Assembly: GCF_001570425.1 (NCBI RefSeq)
Contig: NZ_BCSX01000051.1
Coordinates: 1-64,000, forward strand
DNA from: Mycolicibacterium brisbanense
GTDB lineage: Bacteria > Actinomycetota > Actinomycetes > Mycobacteriales > Mycobacteriaceae
Reading direction: 5' to 3'
DNA: 64,000 bases
Part shown: positions 50,367 through 57,665 of the stretch, piece by piece
Layout of the letters: the number at the start of each line of letters is the position of its first letter
Position numbering within the stretch: position 1 is the stretch's first letter
Translations under genes and position numbers: made by a program
The notes under the pieces: model-generated
What the model was told of the DNA's origin: nothing
The model's input: the letters and a program-made list of their open reading frames with translations, nothing else
Database searches by the model: none

Positions 50367-51389
50367 TCAGAGTGAGGCGGCCCTCGCGTAATCGCGGGCG
50401 ACCGCGTCCTCGACTGACGCGGGCGTCACTCGCTTGACGAAATCGCCGAGGTACCGAAGTGCGCGGCGGCCTTCCGGCAGGATGTCGGCGGCCAGCGGGA
50501 AGTCGTGGATCTGGCCGTCCCACAGGTGCAAATCGCACTGTGCGCCCGCGTCGACCATCCGTTGATACATCAATTCCGCGTCGGACAGCAGGAATTCATC
50601 GGTGCTCACGTGGATCGACACGGGCGGCATGTTCTCCAGTTGCGCATCGACGGGGGAGACGATCCGCCGGTTGAAGCGGCCCCGACGTTGTGCGGTGAGG
50701 TAACGGGAGAACGCCGTCATCGCACGGGCAGTGAACATCGAGCATCGCGAATGAGGCTGTGCCAGACGGTGCGCCGCATCGAGATCGGTCAACGGCGAGA
50801 TCGCTGCCACGCCTGCCGTGGGTGTGCGCCCGCGGCGCAGGAGTTCGAGTGCGGTCGCCAGCGCGAGGTATCCGCCGGCGGAATCGCCCGCGAGAACGAT
50901 CTCGTGGTCACGGTATCCCCGGCGCACGAGCCAGCGTAGCCCGTCGAGAGCATCGGCGATGGCGGCCGACGGTCCGTATGACGGGAGCATGCGGTAGCCG
51001 ACGTTGAGGACTTCGGCGTCCGCGGCACCCGACAACCGGGCCACCAATGATCTGTGTGTGTTGAGGCCACAGGTGAGAAACGCCCCGCCATGCAGGTACA
51101 GCACCGCGCGACGCGCGGATGTGCCCGGCGCGCAGACCAATTCAGCGGGACAGGTGGGTAGCTCGACACGGTGTACCGATACCGCGGGCGGGTGTGGCGC
51201 CCAGCCTGCGATGCGATCGATGGAATCCAACGGCCAGCGCAGGTTCGGTTGCAGTGCCCATAGCCGCACGGCGTTCTTGACCAGAAGTCGACAGCCGGCT
51301 GCCAAAGCCAACGACTGCGGGCTGCGGCCGCGATGGTGGTGTCGCGTTCCCGAGTGCGCGACAGCCGATTTGCCCTGCGCTTTTCTCAT
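50367..51389 (-). CDS. Alpha/beta hydrolase (hormone-sensitive-lipase/esterase family)
   Basis: A 340-aa esterase or lipase. The oxyanion HGGAF (about 103-107), the nucleophile elbow GDSAGG (about 175-180), the acidic residue near STDEFLLSD and the C-terminal His in IHDFPL form the HSL-type active site. I prefer the ATG at 51387-51389 to the TTG three codons earlier. A SigF-type promoter lies 29 nt upstream. It precedes katE on the same strand but katE has its own promoter. Confidence 0.87.
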   Translation of the reverse strand: MRKAQGKSAVAHSGTRHHHRGRSPQSLALAAGCRLLVKNAVRLWALQPNLRWPLDSIDRIAGWAPHPPAVSVHRVELPTCPAELVCAPGTSARRAVLYLHGGAFLTCGLNTHRSLVARLSGAADAEVLNVGYRMLPSYGPSAAIADALDGLRWLVRRGYRDHEIVLAGDSAGGYLALATALELLRRGRTPTAGVAAISPLTDLDAAHRLAQPHSRCSMFTARAMTAFSRYLTAQRRGRFNRRIVSPVDAQLENMPPVSIHVSTDEFLLSDAELMYQRMVDAGAQCDLHLWDGQIHDFPLAADILPEGRRALRYLGDFVKRVTPASVEDAVARDYARAASL

Positions 51390-51417
51390 GGCGTTCAACT
51401 CCTGTCACTGAGCCGGA

Positions 51418-51442
51418 TACCCGCAGGTGACGGCATCGAAAC
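51418..51442 (-). promoter_or_regulatory. SigF-type promoter of the alpha/beta hydrolase gene
   Basis: Minus-strand GTTT (51442-51439), 16-nt spacer, GGGTA (51422-51418), 29 nt before the chosen ATG. Confidence 0.6.
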
Positions 51443-51491
51443 GCAACGCGCTATCAAACATGTTTCGCACGTGGTGCTTTCGCCATCAGCG

Positions 51492-52109
51492 TCACTCGTA
51501 AGGCGGATACTGCGCGGCCTTGAGCGTCCGAGCCAGGTGTGCGGCGTTGCGTGCGGCGGCTTGGGTGGCGGACGCGACCGCGCCGGGCACGGTGTCGAGT
51601 TCGTTGTAGTCGGTGGACTCCATCGCGGCGCCGTTCCAGTACGTACAGCCTTGCGCGGGAATGGTGTAGCCGACGTCGTTGAGTGCCTGGAACAGATCGG
51701 CCACAGTCTTGTGGGCTCCGTCCTCGTTGCCCACGACGCTCACGATCGCCACTTTGCCTGCCAGGATGGGCCGCCCACCATCGCCCTTTTCGGAGAGCTC
51801 GGCGTCGAGGCGCTCCAGGACGCGCTGTGCCACGCTCGACGGATGCCCGAGCCAGACCGGTGTGCTGATCAGGAGAATGTCGGCGTCGAGAACCTGCCGC
51901 CGCAAGGCGGGCCATTCGTCGCCGTCGCCCATGTCCGTGGCGACCCCCGCAGCGATGTTGTAGTCGGCACACCGCTCCAATCCGTAGGTGACGCCCCACG
52001 GCGCGAACGCATCCATGACGTGCTGCGCCATCAACGCACTGCTGGAGGCCGCCGGGCCGGGTTTGAGCGTGCAGATCAGTCCCAGTACGTGCAACGGTGT
52101 TTCAGCCAT
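51492..52109 (-). CDS. NADPH-dependent FMN reductase/flavodoxin-like protein
   Basis: A 205-aa flavodoxin-fold protein. The FMN phosphate loop is LKPGPAASSSA near the N-terminus, and DADILLISTPVWLGHPSSVAQRVLERLD is the classic NAD(P)H:quinone/FMN-reductase signature, followed by VVGNEDGAHK. Likely a quinone or flavin reductase in oxidative stress defence. A SigF-type promoter ends 11 bp upstream of the ATG. Confidence 0.87.
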   Translation of the reverse strand: MAETPLHVLGLICTLKPGPAASSSALMAQHVMDAFAPWGVTYGLERCADYNIAAGVATDMGDGDEWPALRRQVLDADILLISTPVWLGHPSSVAQRVLERLDAELSEKGDGGRPILAGKVAIVSVVGNEDGAHKTVADLFQALNDVGYTIPAQGCTYWNGAAMESTDYNELDTVPGAVASATQAAARNAAHLARTLKAAQYPPYE

Positions 52110-52119
52110 GGCGCTGACG

Positions 52120-52143
52120 TACCCGGACGCGATGGCGTCAAAC
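52120..52143 (-). promoter_or_regulatory. SigF-type promoter of the flavoprotein gene
   Basis: Minus-strand GTTT (52143-52140), 15-nt spacer, GGGTA (52124-52120). It overlaps the stop codon region of the 69-aa gene upstream, which ends at 52144. Confidence 0.6.
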
Positions 52144-52353
52144 TTACCTCCGCCGCGTGACCGGCTCGTCGCCCGCGACAGTCACCGCGTCGTCGGGGCT
52201 CTCGTCGTAGAAGCTGAACACGCCGCTGCCCTCGCCGGAAACCACCTGAATCTCGTTCACGGTGAACCACCGGGCGGCCGCCGGGTCCCTGATGACATCG
52301 CCTTCCCTCACTTCGCGGGGAAGAACGGTCTCAACGGCGCCGTCAGCAGGCAT
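52144..52353 (-). CDS. Small hypothetical protein
   Basis: A 69-aa protein: an N-terminal LPREVREGDVIRDPAAARWFTVNEIQVV stretch reads like a small beta-barrel (EGDVI, WFTV), followed by an acidic segment and a basic end. No signal peptide or known family that I recognise. No strong ribosome site precedes the ATG. Its coding-like composition and its fit between neighbours support it moderately. Confidence 0.55.
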   Translation of the reverse strand: MPADGAVETVLPREVREGDVIRDPAAARWFTVNEIQVVSGEGSGVFSFYDESPDDAVTVAGDEPVTRRR

Positions 52354-52380
52354 GTCTGCGGATTACCCAGTGGTTGCGGC

Positions 52381-52405
52381 GGTTACTCCCACCGGCAGGC
52401 GGGTA
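52381..52405 (+). promoter_or_regulatory. SigF-like promoter of the TPP-enzyme gene
   Basis: GGTTA (52381-52385), 15-nt spacer, GGGTA (52401-52405); one mismatch in the -35; 35 nt before the ATG. Confidence 0.5.
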
Positions 52406-52440
52406 CTCGGCGAACGAGCTGAACACACGAGGGAGGCGGC

Positions 52441-54225
52441 ATGACGACGAGCGTCGGTGACTACTTGATCGAACGACTGCGCGACTGGGGAATCAAACAC
52501 GTCTTTGCCTATCCGGGCGACGGGATCAACGGGATCGTGGCGGCGTTCGGCCGGGCCAAGGATGCCCCGCAGTTCGTCCAGGCCCGGCACGAGGAGATGG
52601 CGGCGTTCGAGGCGACGGGCTACGCGAAGTTCACCGGTGACGTCGGCGTGTGCATGGCGACCTCAGGGCCCGGCGCGATCCACCTGCTCAACGGGCTCTA
52701 CGACGCCAAGCTGGATCGGGTCCCCGTCGTGGCCATCGTCGGGCAGACCGCCCGCAGCGCCATGGGCGGCAGCTACCAGCAGGAAGTCGATCTGCAGAGT
52801 CTGTACAAGGACGTGGCCAGCGATTACCTGGTGGAGGTCAACGTCGCCAGCCAGCTGCCCAATGCCCTGGACCGGGCCATTCGTACAGCGCTGGCCCGGC
52901 GCGCACCCACCGCACTCGTGATCCCATCGGATCTGCAGGAGCAGCCGTACTCGGCGCCCGGCCACGAGTTCAAGCAAGTCCCGTCCAGCGATGCGATGTA
53001 CGTCCGTCCCGTGGTGGACCCGCAGAGTGACCAGATTCGCAGGGCCGCAGACATATTGAACGCGGGTTCGCGGGTCGCCATCCTGATCGGCCAGGGTGCG
53101 CGTTCGGCCGCGGCCCAGGTACGCGAGCTCGCGGAGCTCACCGGCGCGGGGGTGGCCAAGGCGCTGCTCGGCAAGGACGTGCTGTCCGACGACCTGCCCT
53201 ACGTCACCGGATCCATCGGGTTGCTCGGAACCCGGCCCAGCTACGAGCTCATGCGTGAGTGCGACACGCTGCTCATCGTCGGCTCGAATTTCCCTTACAG
53301 TCAGTTCCTTCCGGATTTCGGGCAGGCCCGCGCCATCCAGATCGACATCGACGGGGCAGCCATCGGCATGCGGTACCCCACCGAGGTGAACATCGTCGCC
53401 GACGCCGAAAGTGCGCTCAGGGCACTGCTTCCGCTGGTGGAGCCGAAACAGGACCGCTCGTGGCGGGAGGGCATCGAACGCGGTGTGGCTCGGTGGTGGG
53501 AAACCCTGGAACGCCAGAGCATGCTCTCGGCCAAGCCGGTGAACCCCATGCGCATCGCGTGGGAACTCTCAGAGCGACTGCCGGACAACGCCATAGTGAC
53601 CGCCGACTCGGGCTCGTCGACCAACTGGTATGCGCGGTGCCTGAAGTTCCGCGATGGAATGCGGGGATCGCTGTCGGGGACGCTTGCGACGATGGGCCCG
53701 GGTGTGCCCTATTCGATCGGGGCGAAGTTCGCACATCCGGACCGGCCCGTCATCGCGCTGGTCGGTGACGGCGCCATGCAGATGAACGGCATGGCCGAAC
53801 TTCTCACGATCCTGCGGTACCGGTCGCAGTGGTCCGATCCGCGGCTGGTGGTCTGCGTATTCCACAACAACGACCTCAACCAGGTCACCTGGGAGTTGCG
53901 CGCCATGGGTGGGGCTCCGAAATTCGTCGACTCACAATCTCTTCCCGATGTTTCGTACGCCGACATCGCCTGCACCATGGGGTTGAACGGCATCGCCGTG
54001 ACCGATGGGGATTCGGTCGGCAATGCCTGGGATCAGGCCCTGGCGAGCGACGTCCCGACGGTGCTCGACATCCACTGCGATCCCGAAGTGCCGCCGATTC
54101 CGCCGCACGCCACCTACGAGCAGATCAAGGACATGGTCTCCGCTGTGCTCAAGGGTGACCCCAACGGCTGGCACCTGGTGTACCAAGGGGCCAAAACCAA
54201 GGCCCAGGAACTGATTCCACACTAG
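52441..54225 (+). CDS. Thiamine-pyrophosphate enzyme, pyruvate oxidase/pyruvate dehydrogenase (quinone) type
   Basis: A 594-aa POX/AHAS-family enzyme. The N-terminal PYR domain has GIKHVFAYPGDGINGI and the activating Glu in ARHEEMAAFEATGYAKFTG; the central domain is Rossmann-like; the C-terminal PP domain has the TPP motif GDGAMQMNGMAELLTI ... NNDLNQVTWE. The length and sequence are closer to PoxB-like pyruvate oxidoreductases than to acetolactate synthase. It would oxidise pyruvate or a related 2-oxoacid under stress. A SigF-like promoter precedes it. Confidence 0.85.
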   Translation: MTTSVGDYLIERLRDWGIKHVFAYPGDGINGIVAAFGRAKDAPQFVQARHEEMAAFEATGYAKFTGDVGVCMATSGPGAIHLLNGLYDAKLDRVPVVAIVGQTARSAMGGSYQQEVDLQSLYKDVASDYLVEVNVASQLPNALDRAIRTALARRAPTALVIPSDLQEQPYSAPGHEFKQVPSSDAMYVRPVVDPQSDQIRRAADILNAGSRVAILIGQGARSAAAQVRELAELTGAGVAKALLGKDVLSDDLPYVTGSIGLLGTRPSYELMRECDTLLIVGSNFPYSQFLPDFGQARAIQIDIDGAAIGMRYPTEVNIVADAESALRALLPLVEPKQDRSWREGIERGVARWWETLERQSMLSAKPVNPMRIAWELSERLPDNAIVTADSGSSTNWYARCLKFRDGMRGSLSGTLATMGPGVPYSIGAKFAHPDRPVIALVGDGAMQMNGMAELLTILRYRSQWSDPRLVVCVFHNNDLNQVTWELRAMGGAPKFVDSQSLPDVSYADIACTMGLNGIAVTDGDSVGNAWDQALASDVPTVLDIHCDPEVPPIPPHATYEQIKDMVSAVLKGDPNGWHLVYQGAKTKAQELIPH

Positions 54226-54338
54226 GGGCGACGAGATGACCAGTAACCAGGCACTGCGGCCATCGTCGCCGGCGGCGCCGCGCGAACCCGACGACGCCAT
54301 AACTGATGACGAAAACGCAGTTACAGAAAGGAAATTCG

Positions 54339-54893
54339 GTGCCGACCAAAACCAGCAGGACGAATAACCAATTCGAGATCGACGTCACCGCCATTCGCGA
54401 CGACGCCCGTAGACACATGGATGCCGGGGCGGTGACCAGTGGCAACACCATCGACGTCAAGCGACTGATCGATGTGCTCAACGAGGTCGTCGCCACGGAG
54501 GTGGTGTGCTACCTGCGCTACACCCAGCATGCGATCGCGGCGACCGGCATCGATCGGGCACAGGTTGCCGCGGAGTTCACCGAGCATGCCGCTGAGGAGC
54601 TGCAGCACGGAAAGTGGGCCGCGGAGCGGGTCAGCCAGCTCGGCGGTGATCCCGACTTCGACCCGACCACCCTGGCTCAGCGCAGCCACACCGAATACGT
54701 GACCGTCGAAGACGCCGACCTCAAGCGGATGTTGCAGGAGAATCTGGTCGCGGAGCGCATCGTCATCACCAGCTATCAGGAGATCATCCGGTGGATCGGA
54801 GATGCCGACCCCACCACCCGACGCCTGATGGAGAAAATTTTAGAGCAAGAAGAGGAACACGCCGACGACCTCAACGATCTGCTGGGCAACTAG
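54339..54893 (+). CDS. Ferritin-like/bacterioferritin-type di-iron protein
   Basis: A 184-aa four-helix-bundle protein. Ferroxidase-type residues are spaced as expected: NEVVATEVVCYLRYTQH (helix A), EHAAEELQHGKWAAERV with ExxH (helix B), NLVAERIVITSYQEII (helix C) and ILEQEEEHADDL (helix D). The N-terminal 35 residues are a Dps-like charged tail. I choose the GTG at 54339, preceded by AAAGGAAA, over the ATG at 54306. Likely stores iron or detoxifies it with peroxide. Confidence 0.85.
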   Translation: MPTKTSRTNNQFEIDVTAIRDDARRHMDAGAVTSGNTIDVKRLIDVLNEVVATEVVCYLRYTQHAIAATGIDRAQVAAEFTEHAAEELQHGKWAAERVSQLGGDPDFDPTTLAQRSHTEYVTVEDADLKRMLQENLVAERIVITSYQEIIRWIGDADPTTRRLMEKILEQEEEHADDLNDLLGN

Positions 54894-54922
54894 CGGACGC
54901 AGCGACGGCGCACGGTGAGATC

Positions 54923-55438
54923 ATGGACGTCGATCACCCGGAGCAGGACCAGCGGTGGGACACCCGTCAACGAAACGAGACGGAAACGGAACGGCTGGAC
55001 CGTAATTGGGCCAGCCTGCTGCAGGAACTGAGGGTTACTCAGACCGGCGTGCAGCTGTTGACGGGATTCTTGCTGACCCTGCCCTTCCAGCAGCGATTCG
55101 GAGTGCTCGACGAGCGGATGCGGATCGTGTACCTGGCCACGGTGGGCGCATCGGTCGCGGCCACGGTGCTCTTGATAGCTCCGGTCGGGATGCACCGGCT
55201 GTTGTTCCGGCGGCACCGATTGGCAGTTCTGGTGGCTGCGGCGCACCGGTGCGCATACACGGGGCTGATCCTGCTCGGGGTGGCGCTCGTGGGCGTCACG
55301 GTGATCGTCTTCGATTCGGTGGCCGGTGGCACGGTCGCCTTGATCGCAGGCGCCGTCGCATTGGTGATGTTCGCGTTGTTCTGGTTGGCGGTACCACTTT
55401 TCATGAGGACAGGCGAAGTGCAGCCTCCGACGCCGTGA
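54923..55438 (+). CDS. Four-helix membrane protein (DUF6328-like)
   Basis: A 171-aa protein. A charged N-terminus (about 1-30) leads into LLQELRVTQTGVQLLTGFLLTLPF, typical of actinobacterial DUF6328 proteins, then four hydrophobic helices (about 40-58, 70-88, 100-128, 135-158). It starts 29 bp after the ferritin stop and may be cotranscribed. The function is unknown. Confidence 0.78.
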   Translation: MDVDHPEQDQRWDTRQRNETETERLDRNWASLLQELRVTQTGVQLLTGFLLTLPFQQRFGVLDERMRIVYLATVGASVAATVLLIAPVGMHRLLFRRHRLAVLVAAAHRCAYTGLILLGVALVGVTVIVFDSVAGGTVALIAGAVALVMFALFWLAVPLFMRTGEVQPPTP

Positions 55439-55445
55439 GGACCGT

Positions 55446-56009
55446 TCACACGGTCAGGCCGAGTCTTTCGGCGAGCACCAGGAACGCGACGGCGTAGTCG
55501 TTGTCCGCGGTCTCTTTGCGAATCCGATCCCAGTCCAGCACCTCCCGGGTGGCCCGTACGGCCGGCAGCAGCGACGTGAAATCGCACCGATGTTCCTCAA
55601 GGGCCCGCAGTTTCTGAATCATCACGGTGGTGGGTGGCAAGACCGGCATGCGGACCGCGACCACATCCCGGTATTCGGCAGCCTCCAGAGTGGCCGGCTC
55701 GACGGCTACTCCGTTGACGTGGTGCAGTACGTCGACCACCACGTCGCCGGTGCGGGCCTTGAACAACCAGTCCTCGGGCGGCTGTTCGATGATGAAACCC
55801 GCGGCGGCCAGCGTGAGTTCCGCGGCCTGCGCGTCGGCTTGGGTGACCACGAAGTCGACATCGTGGTCGGGTTCCGGCGCACCGTACACCCACAGTGCGT
55901 AGCTTCCCGCCAGCGCGAACGACGGGCCGTGATCCCGCAGCGCGGCCGCCGATGTCTTCATCGCCGTCCGTAGTCGCTCGCGCCTGCCGACATGGTCGGT
56001 CGCATCCAT
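55446..56009 (-). CDS. Nucleotidyltransferase-fold protein
   Basis: A 187-aa protein with the minimal nucleotidyltransferase motif GSYALWVYGAPEPDHDVDFVV (GS...DxD) at about 33-53 and a helical C-terminus. Similar proteins modify RNA, protein or small molecules, and some are toxins of AbiEii/MNT type, but I see no antitoxin partner. The start is the ATG at 56007-56009; the open frame upstream overlaps the divergent phosphatase gene. Convergent with the membrane-protein gene. Confidence 0.75.
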   Translation of the reverse strand: MDATDHVGRRERLRTAMKTSAAALRDHGPSFALAGSYALWVYGAPEPDHDVDFVVTQADAQAAELTLAAAGFIIEQPPEDWLFKARTGDVVVDVLHHVNGVAVEPATLEAAEYRDVVAVRMPVLPPTTVMIQKLRALEEHRCDFTSLLPAVRATREVLDWDRIRKETADNDYAVAFLVLAERLGLTV

Positions 56010-56099
56010 GAAAGCTTGATACCCAACACATCGGCACGGCAATCGGGATTCGGGTGCGCCGCCCGTGAACCACGGCCCCACAACGGGTACGCCGAGACC

Positions 56100-56864
56100 A
56101 TGCGACTGGCCACGTTCAACATCCTGCACGGCCGCACCGTCGACGACGGTGTGCACGTGGACCGGCTGCGGTCGTGCGTGACCACATTGGCGCCCGATGT
56201 GCTGGCGTTGCAGGAGGTGGACCGCGACCAAGAGCGGTCTGGGCGGGCCGATCTCACCGCGGTGGCGGCCGAGGCGATGGGTGCCACCGAACACCGGTTC
56301 GTGGCAGCCATCTCCGGCACCCCCGGCGCGACGTGGATGGCCGCGACAGGACGGGAACAGCCGGGCACTGCCGCGTACGGCATCGCGCTGTTGTCCCGGT
56401 ACCCCGTGAGCAGCTGGCAGGTGCTGCGCCTGCCGCGTATTCCGATGCGGTTCCCGATGTACCTGCCGGGGCCAAGGCGCGTGCTCATGGTCCACGAGGA
56501 GCCGCGCACGGCCGTCGTCGCCCGCATCGAGACTCCGCTGGGTGCGATCACCGTCGCGTCGACCCACTTGTCCTTCGTCCCACTGTGGAACCGGCTCCAA
56601 CTACGGCGTGTCGTCCACGATCTCGCAGGCTTCCCGGGCCCCCGGATCCTGGCCGGCGATCTCAACCTGACGGCCCCCGCCGTGCACCGCTGGTCCGGCA
56701 TGCGACCGTTGGCCCACGGCGCCACGTTCCCTGCTGCGGAGCCCACGCGCCAGCTCGACCACATCCTCACCGACGATCGACGACTGTATGCTCGCGCGGC
56801 CGACACACCTCTGCTGCCGATATCAGACCATCGTGCGCTGGTGGCAGAGATTGCCCGTAGGTGA
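56100..56864 (+). CDS. Endonuclease/exonuclease/phosphatase (EEP) family protein
   Basis: A 254-aa EEP-fold hydrolase. It has LATFNILHGR (Asn), LALQEVDRDQERSG (Glu), the STHLSF strand, AGDLNLTAP and the C-terminal PISDHRALVAEI (Asp-His). The family includes phosphodiesterases, sphingomyelinases and DNases; this size suggests a small phosphodiesterase. No signal peptide. Divergent from the nucleotidyltransferase gene by 90 bp. Confidence 0.85.
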   Translation: MRLATFNILHGRTVDDGVHVDRLRSCVTTLAPDVLALQEVDRDQERSGRADLTAVAAEAMGATEHRFVAAISGTPGATWMAATGREQPGTAAYGIALLSRYPVSSWQVLRLPRIPMRFPMYLPGPRRVLMVHEEPRTAVVARIETPLGAITVASTHLSFVPLWNRLQLRRVVHDLAGFPGPRILAGDLNLTAPAVHRWSGMRPLAHGATFPAAEPTRQLDHILTDDRRLYARAADTPLLPISDHRALVAEIARR

Positions 56865-56880
56865 ATTCGGCGTTCGGTGC

Positions 56881-56905
56881 GTTGAGGAACTCGGCAAACC
56901 GGGTA
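56881..56905 (+). promoter_or_regulatory. SigF-like promoter of the beta-phosphoglucomutase/GH65 pair
   Basis: GTTG (56881-56884), 16-nt spacer, GGGTA (56901-56905), 10 bp before the ATG; one -35 mismatch. Confidence 0.4.
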
Positions 56906-56915
56906 ACCGGCAGCT

Positions 56916-57665
56916 ATGGCTGCCGATCATGAACCGGGACACCTTGGCCTGCCTGAGAGTGTGCGCGCCTGCCTTTTCGACCTGGACGGCGTACTCACCG
57001 AGACTGCGAGCATTCACGAGCGGGCGTGGAAGTCGATGTTCGACGAATATCTGCGTCGCCATGGTGACGGCCGCGCGTTCAGTGCACACGATTACCTCCG
57101 GTACGTCGACGGCCGTACCCGCGAAGACGGCGTACGTGACTTCCTGGCCAGCCGCGGCATCCAGCTGCCCGAAGGCAATCCGGACGACAGCCCCGACGCA
57201 GACACCGTGCACGGGTTGGCCGCCCGCAAGAACGCGCTGTTCCGGCAATTCCTGAAGGGCGGCGGGGTCACCGCTTTCGCGGGTTCCCGGCGCTATCTGC
57301 AGGCGGTGCGGGAGGCCGGGCTCGGGATCGCGGTGGTCTCGTCGAGCATGAACACCCGCGAGGTGCTCGACATCACCGGGATGAGCACGTACGTCGCCTG
57401 CCGGGTCGATGGCATCACGGTGGTCGAGCAGCATCTGGCGGGCAAGCCTGCACCCGATTCATACCTGTACGCGGCGCGGCAACTCGGCGTCGCACCGGCG
57501 CACGCTGCGGTGTTCGAGGACGCGGTGGCCGGTGTACAGGCAGGCAGGGCAGGGAATTTCGGGTGCGTGGTCGGAGTGGACCGGACCGGGTCGGCAGATG
57601 AACTGCGCAGCAACGGTGCCGACGTCGTCGTGAACGATCTGGCCGAGTTGCTGGTGGCGCAATGA
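56916..57665 (+). CDS. HAD-family beta-phosphoglucomutase-like phosphatase/mutase
   Basis: A 249-aa HAD enzyme: CLFDLDGVLTET with the nucleophilic Asp, a four-helix cap with the HERAWKSMFDEYL region, VVSSSMNT, GKPAPDSYLYAARQLG and VFEDAVAGVQAG. It converts beta-glucose-1-phosphate to glucose-6-phosphate, the product of GH65 phosphorolysis, and overlaps the GH65 gene by 4 bp. The order matches Rv3400-Rv3401 of M. tuberculosis as I recall it. Confidence 0.88.
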   Translation: MAADHEPGHLGLPESVRACLFDLDGVLTETASIHERAWKSMFDEYLRRHGDGRAFSAHDYLRYVDGRTREDGVRDFLASRGIQLPEGNPDDSPDADTVHGLAARKNALFRQFLKGGGVTAFAGSRRYLQAVREAGLGIAVVSSSMNTREVLDITGMSTYVACRVDGITVVEQHLAGKPAPDSYLYAARQLGVAPAHAAVFEDAVAGVQAGRAGNFGCVVGVDRTGSADELRSNGADVVVNDLAELLVAQ

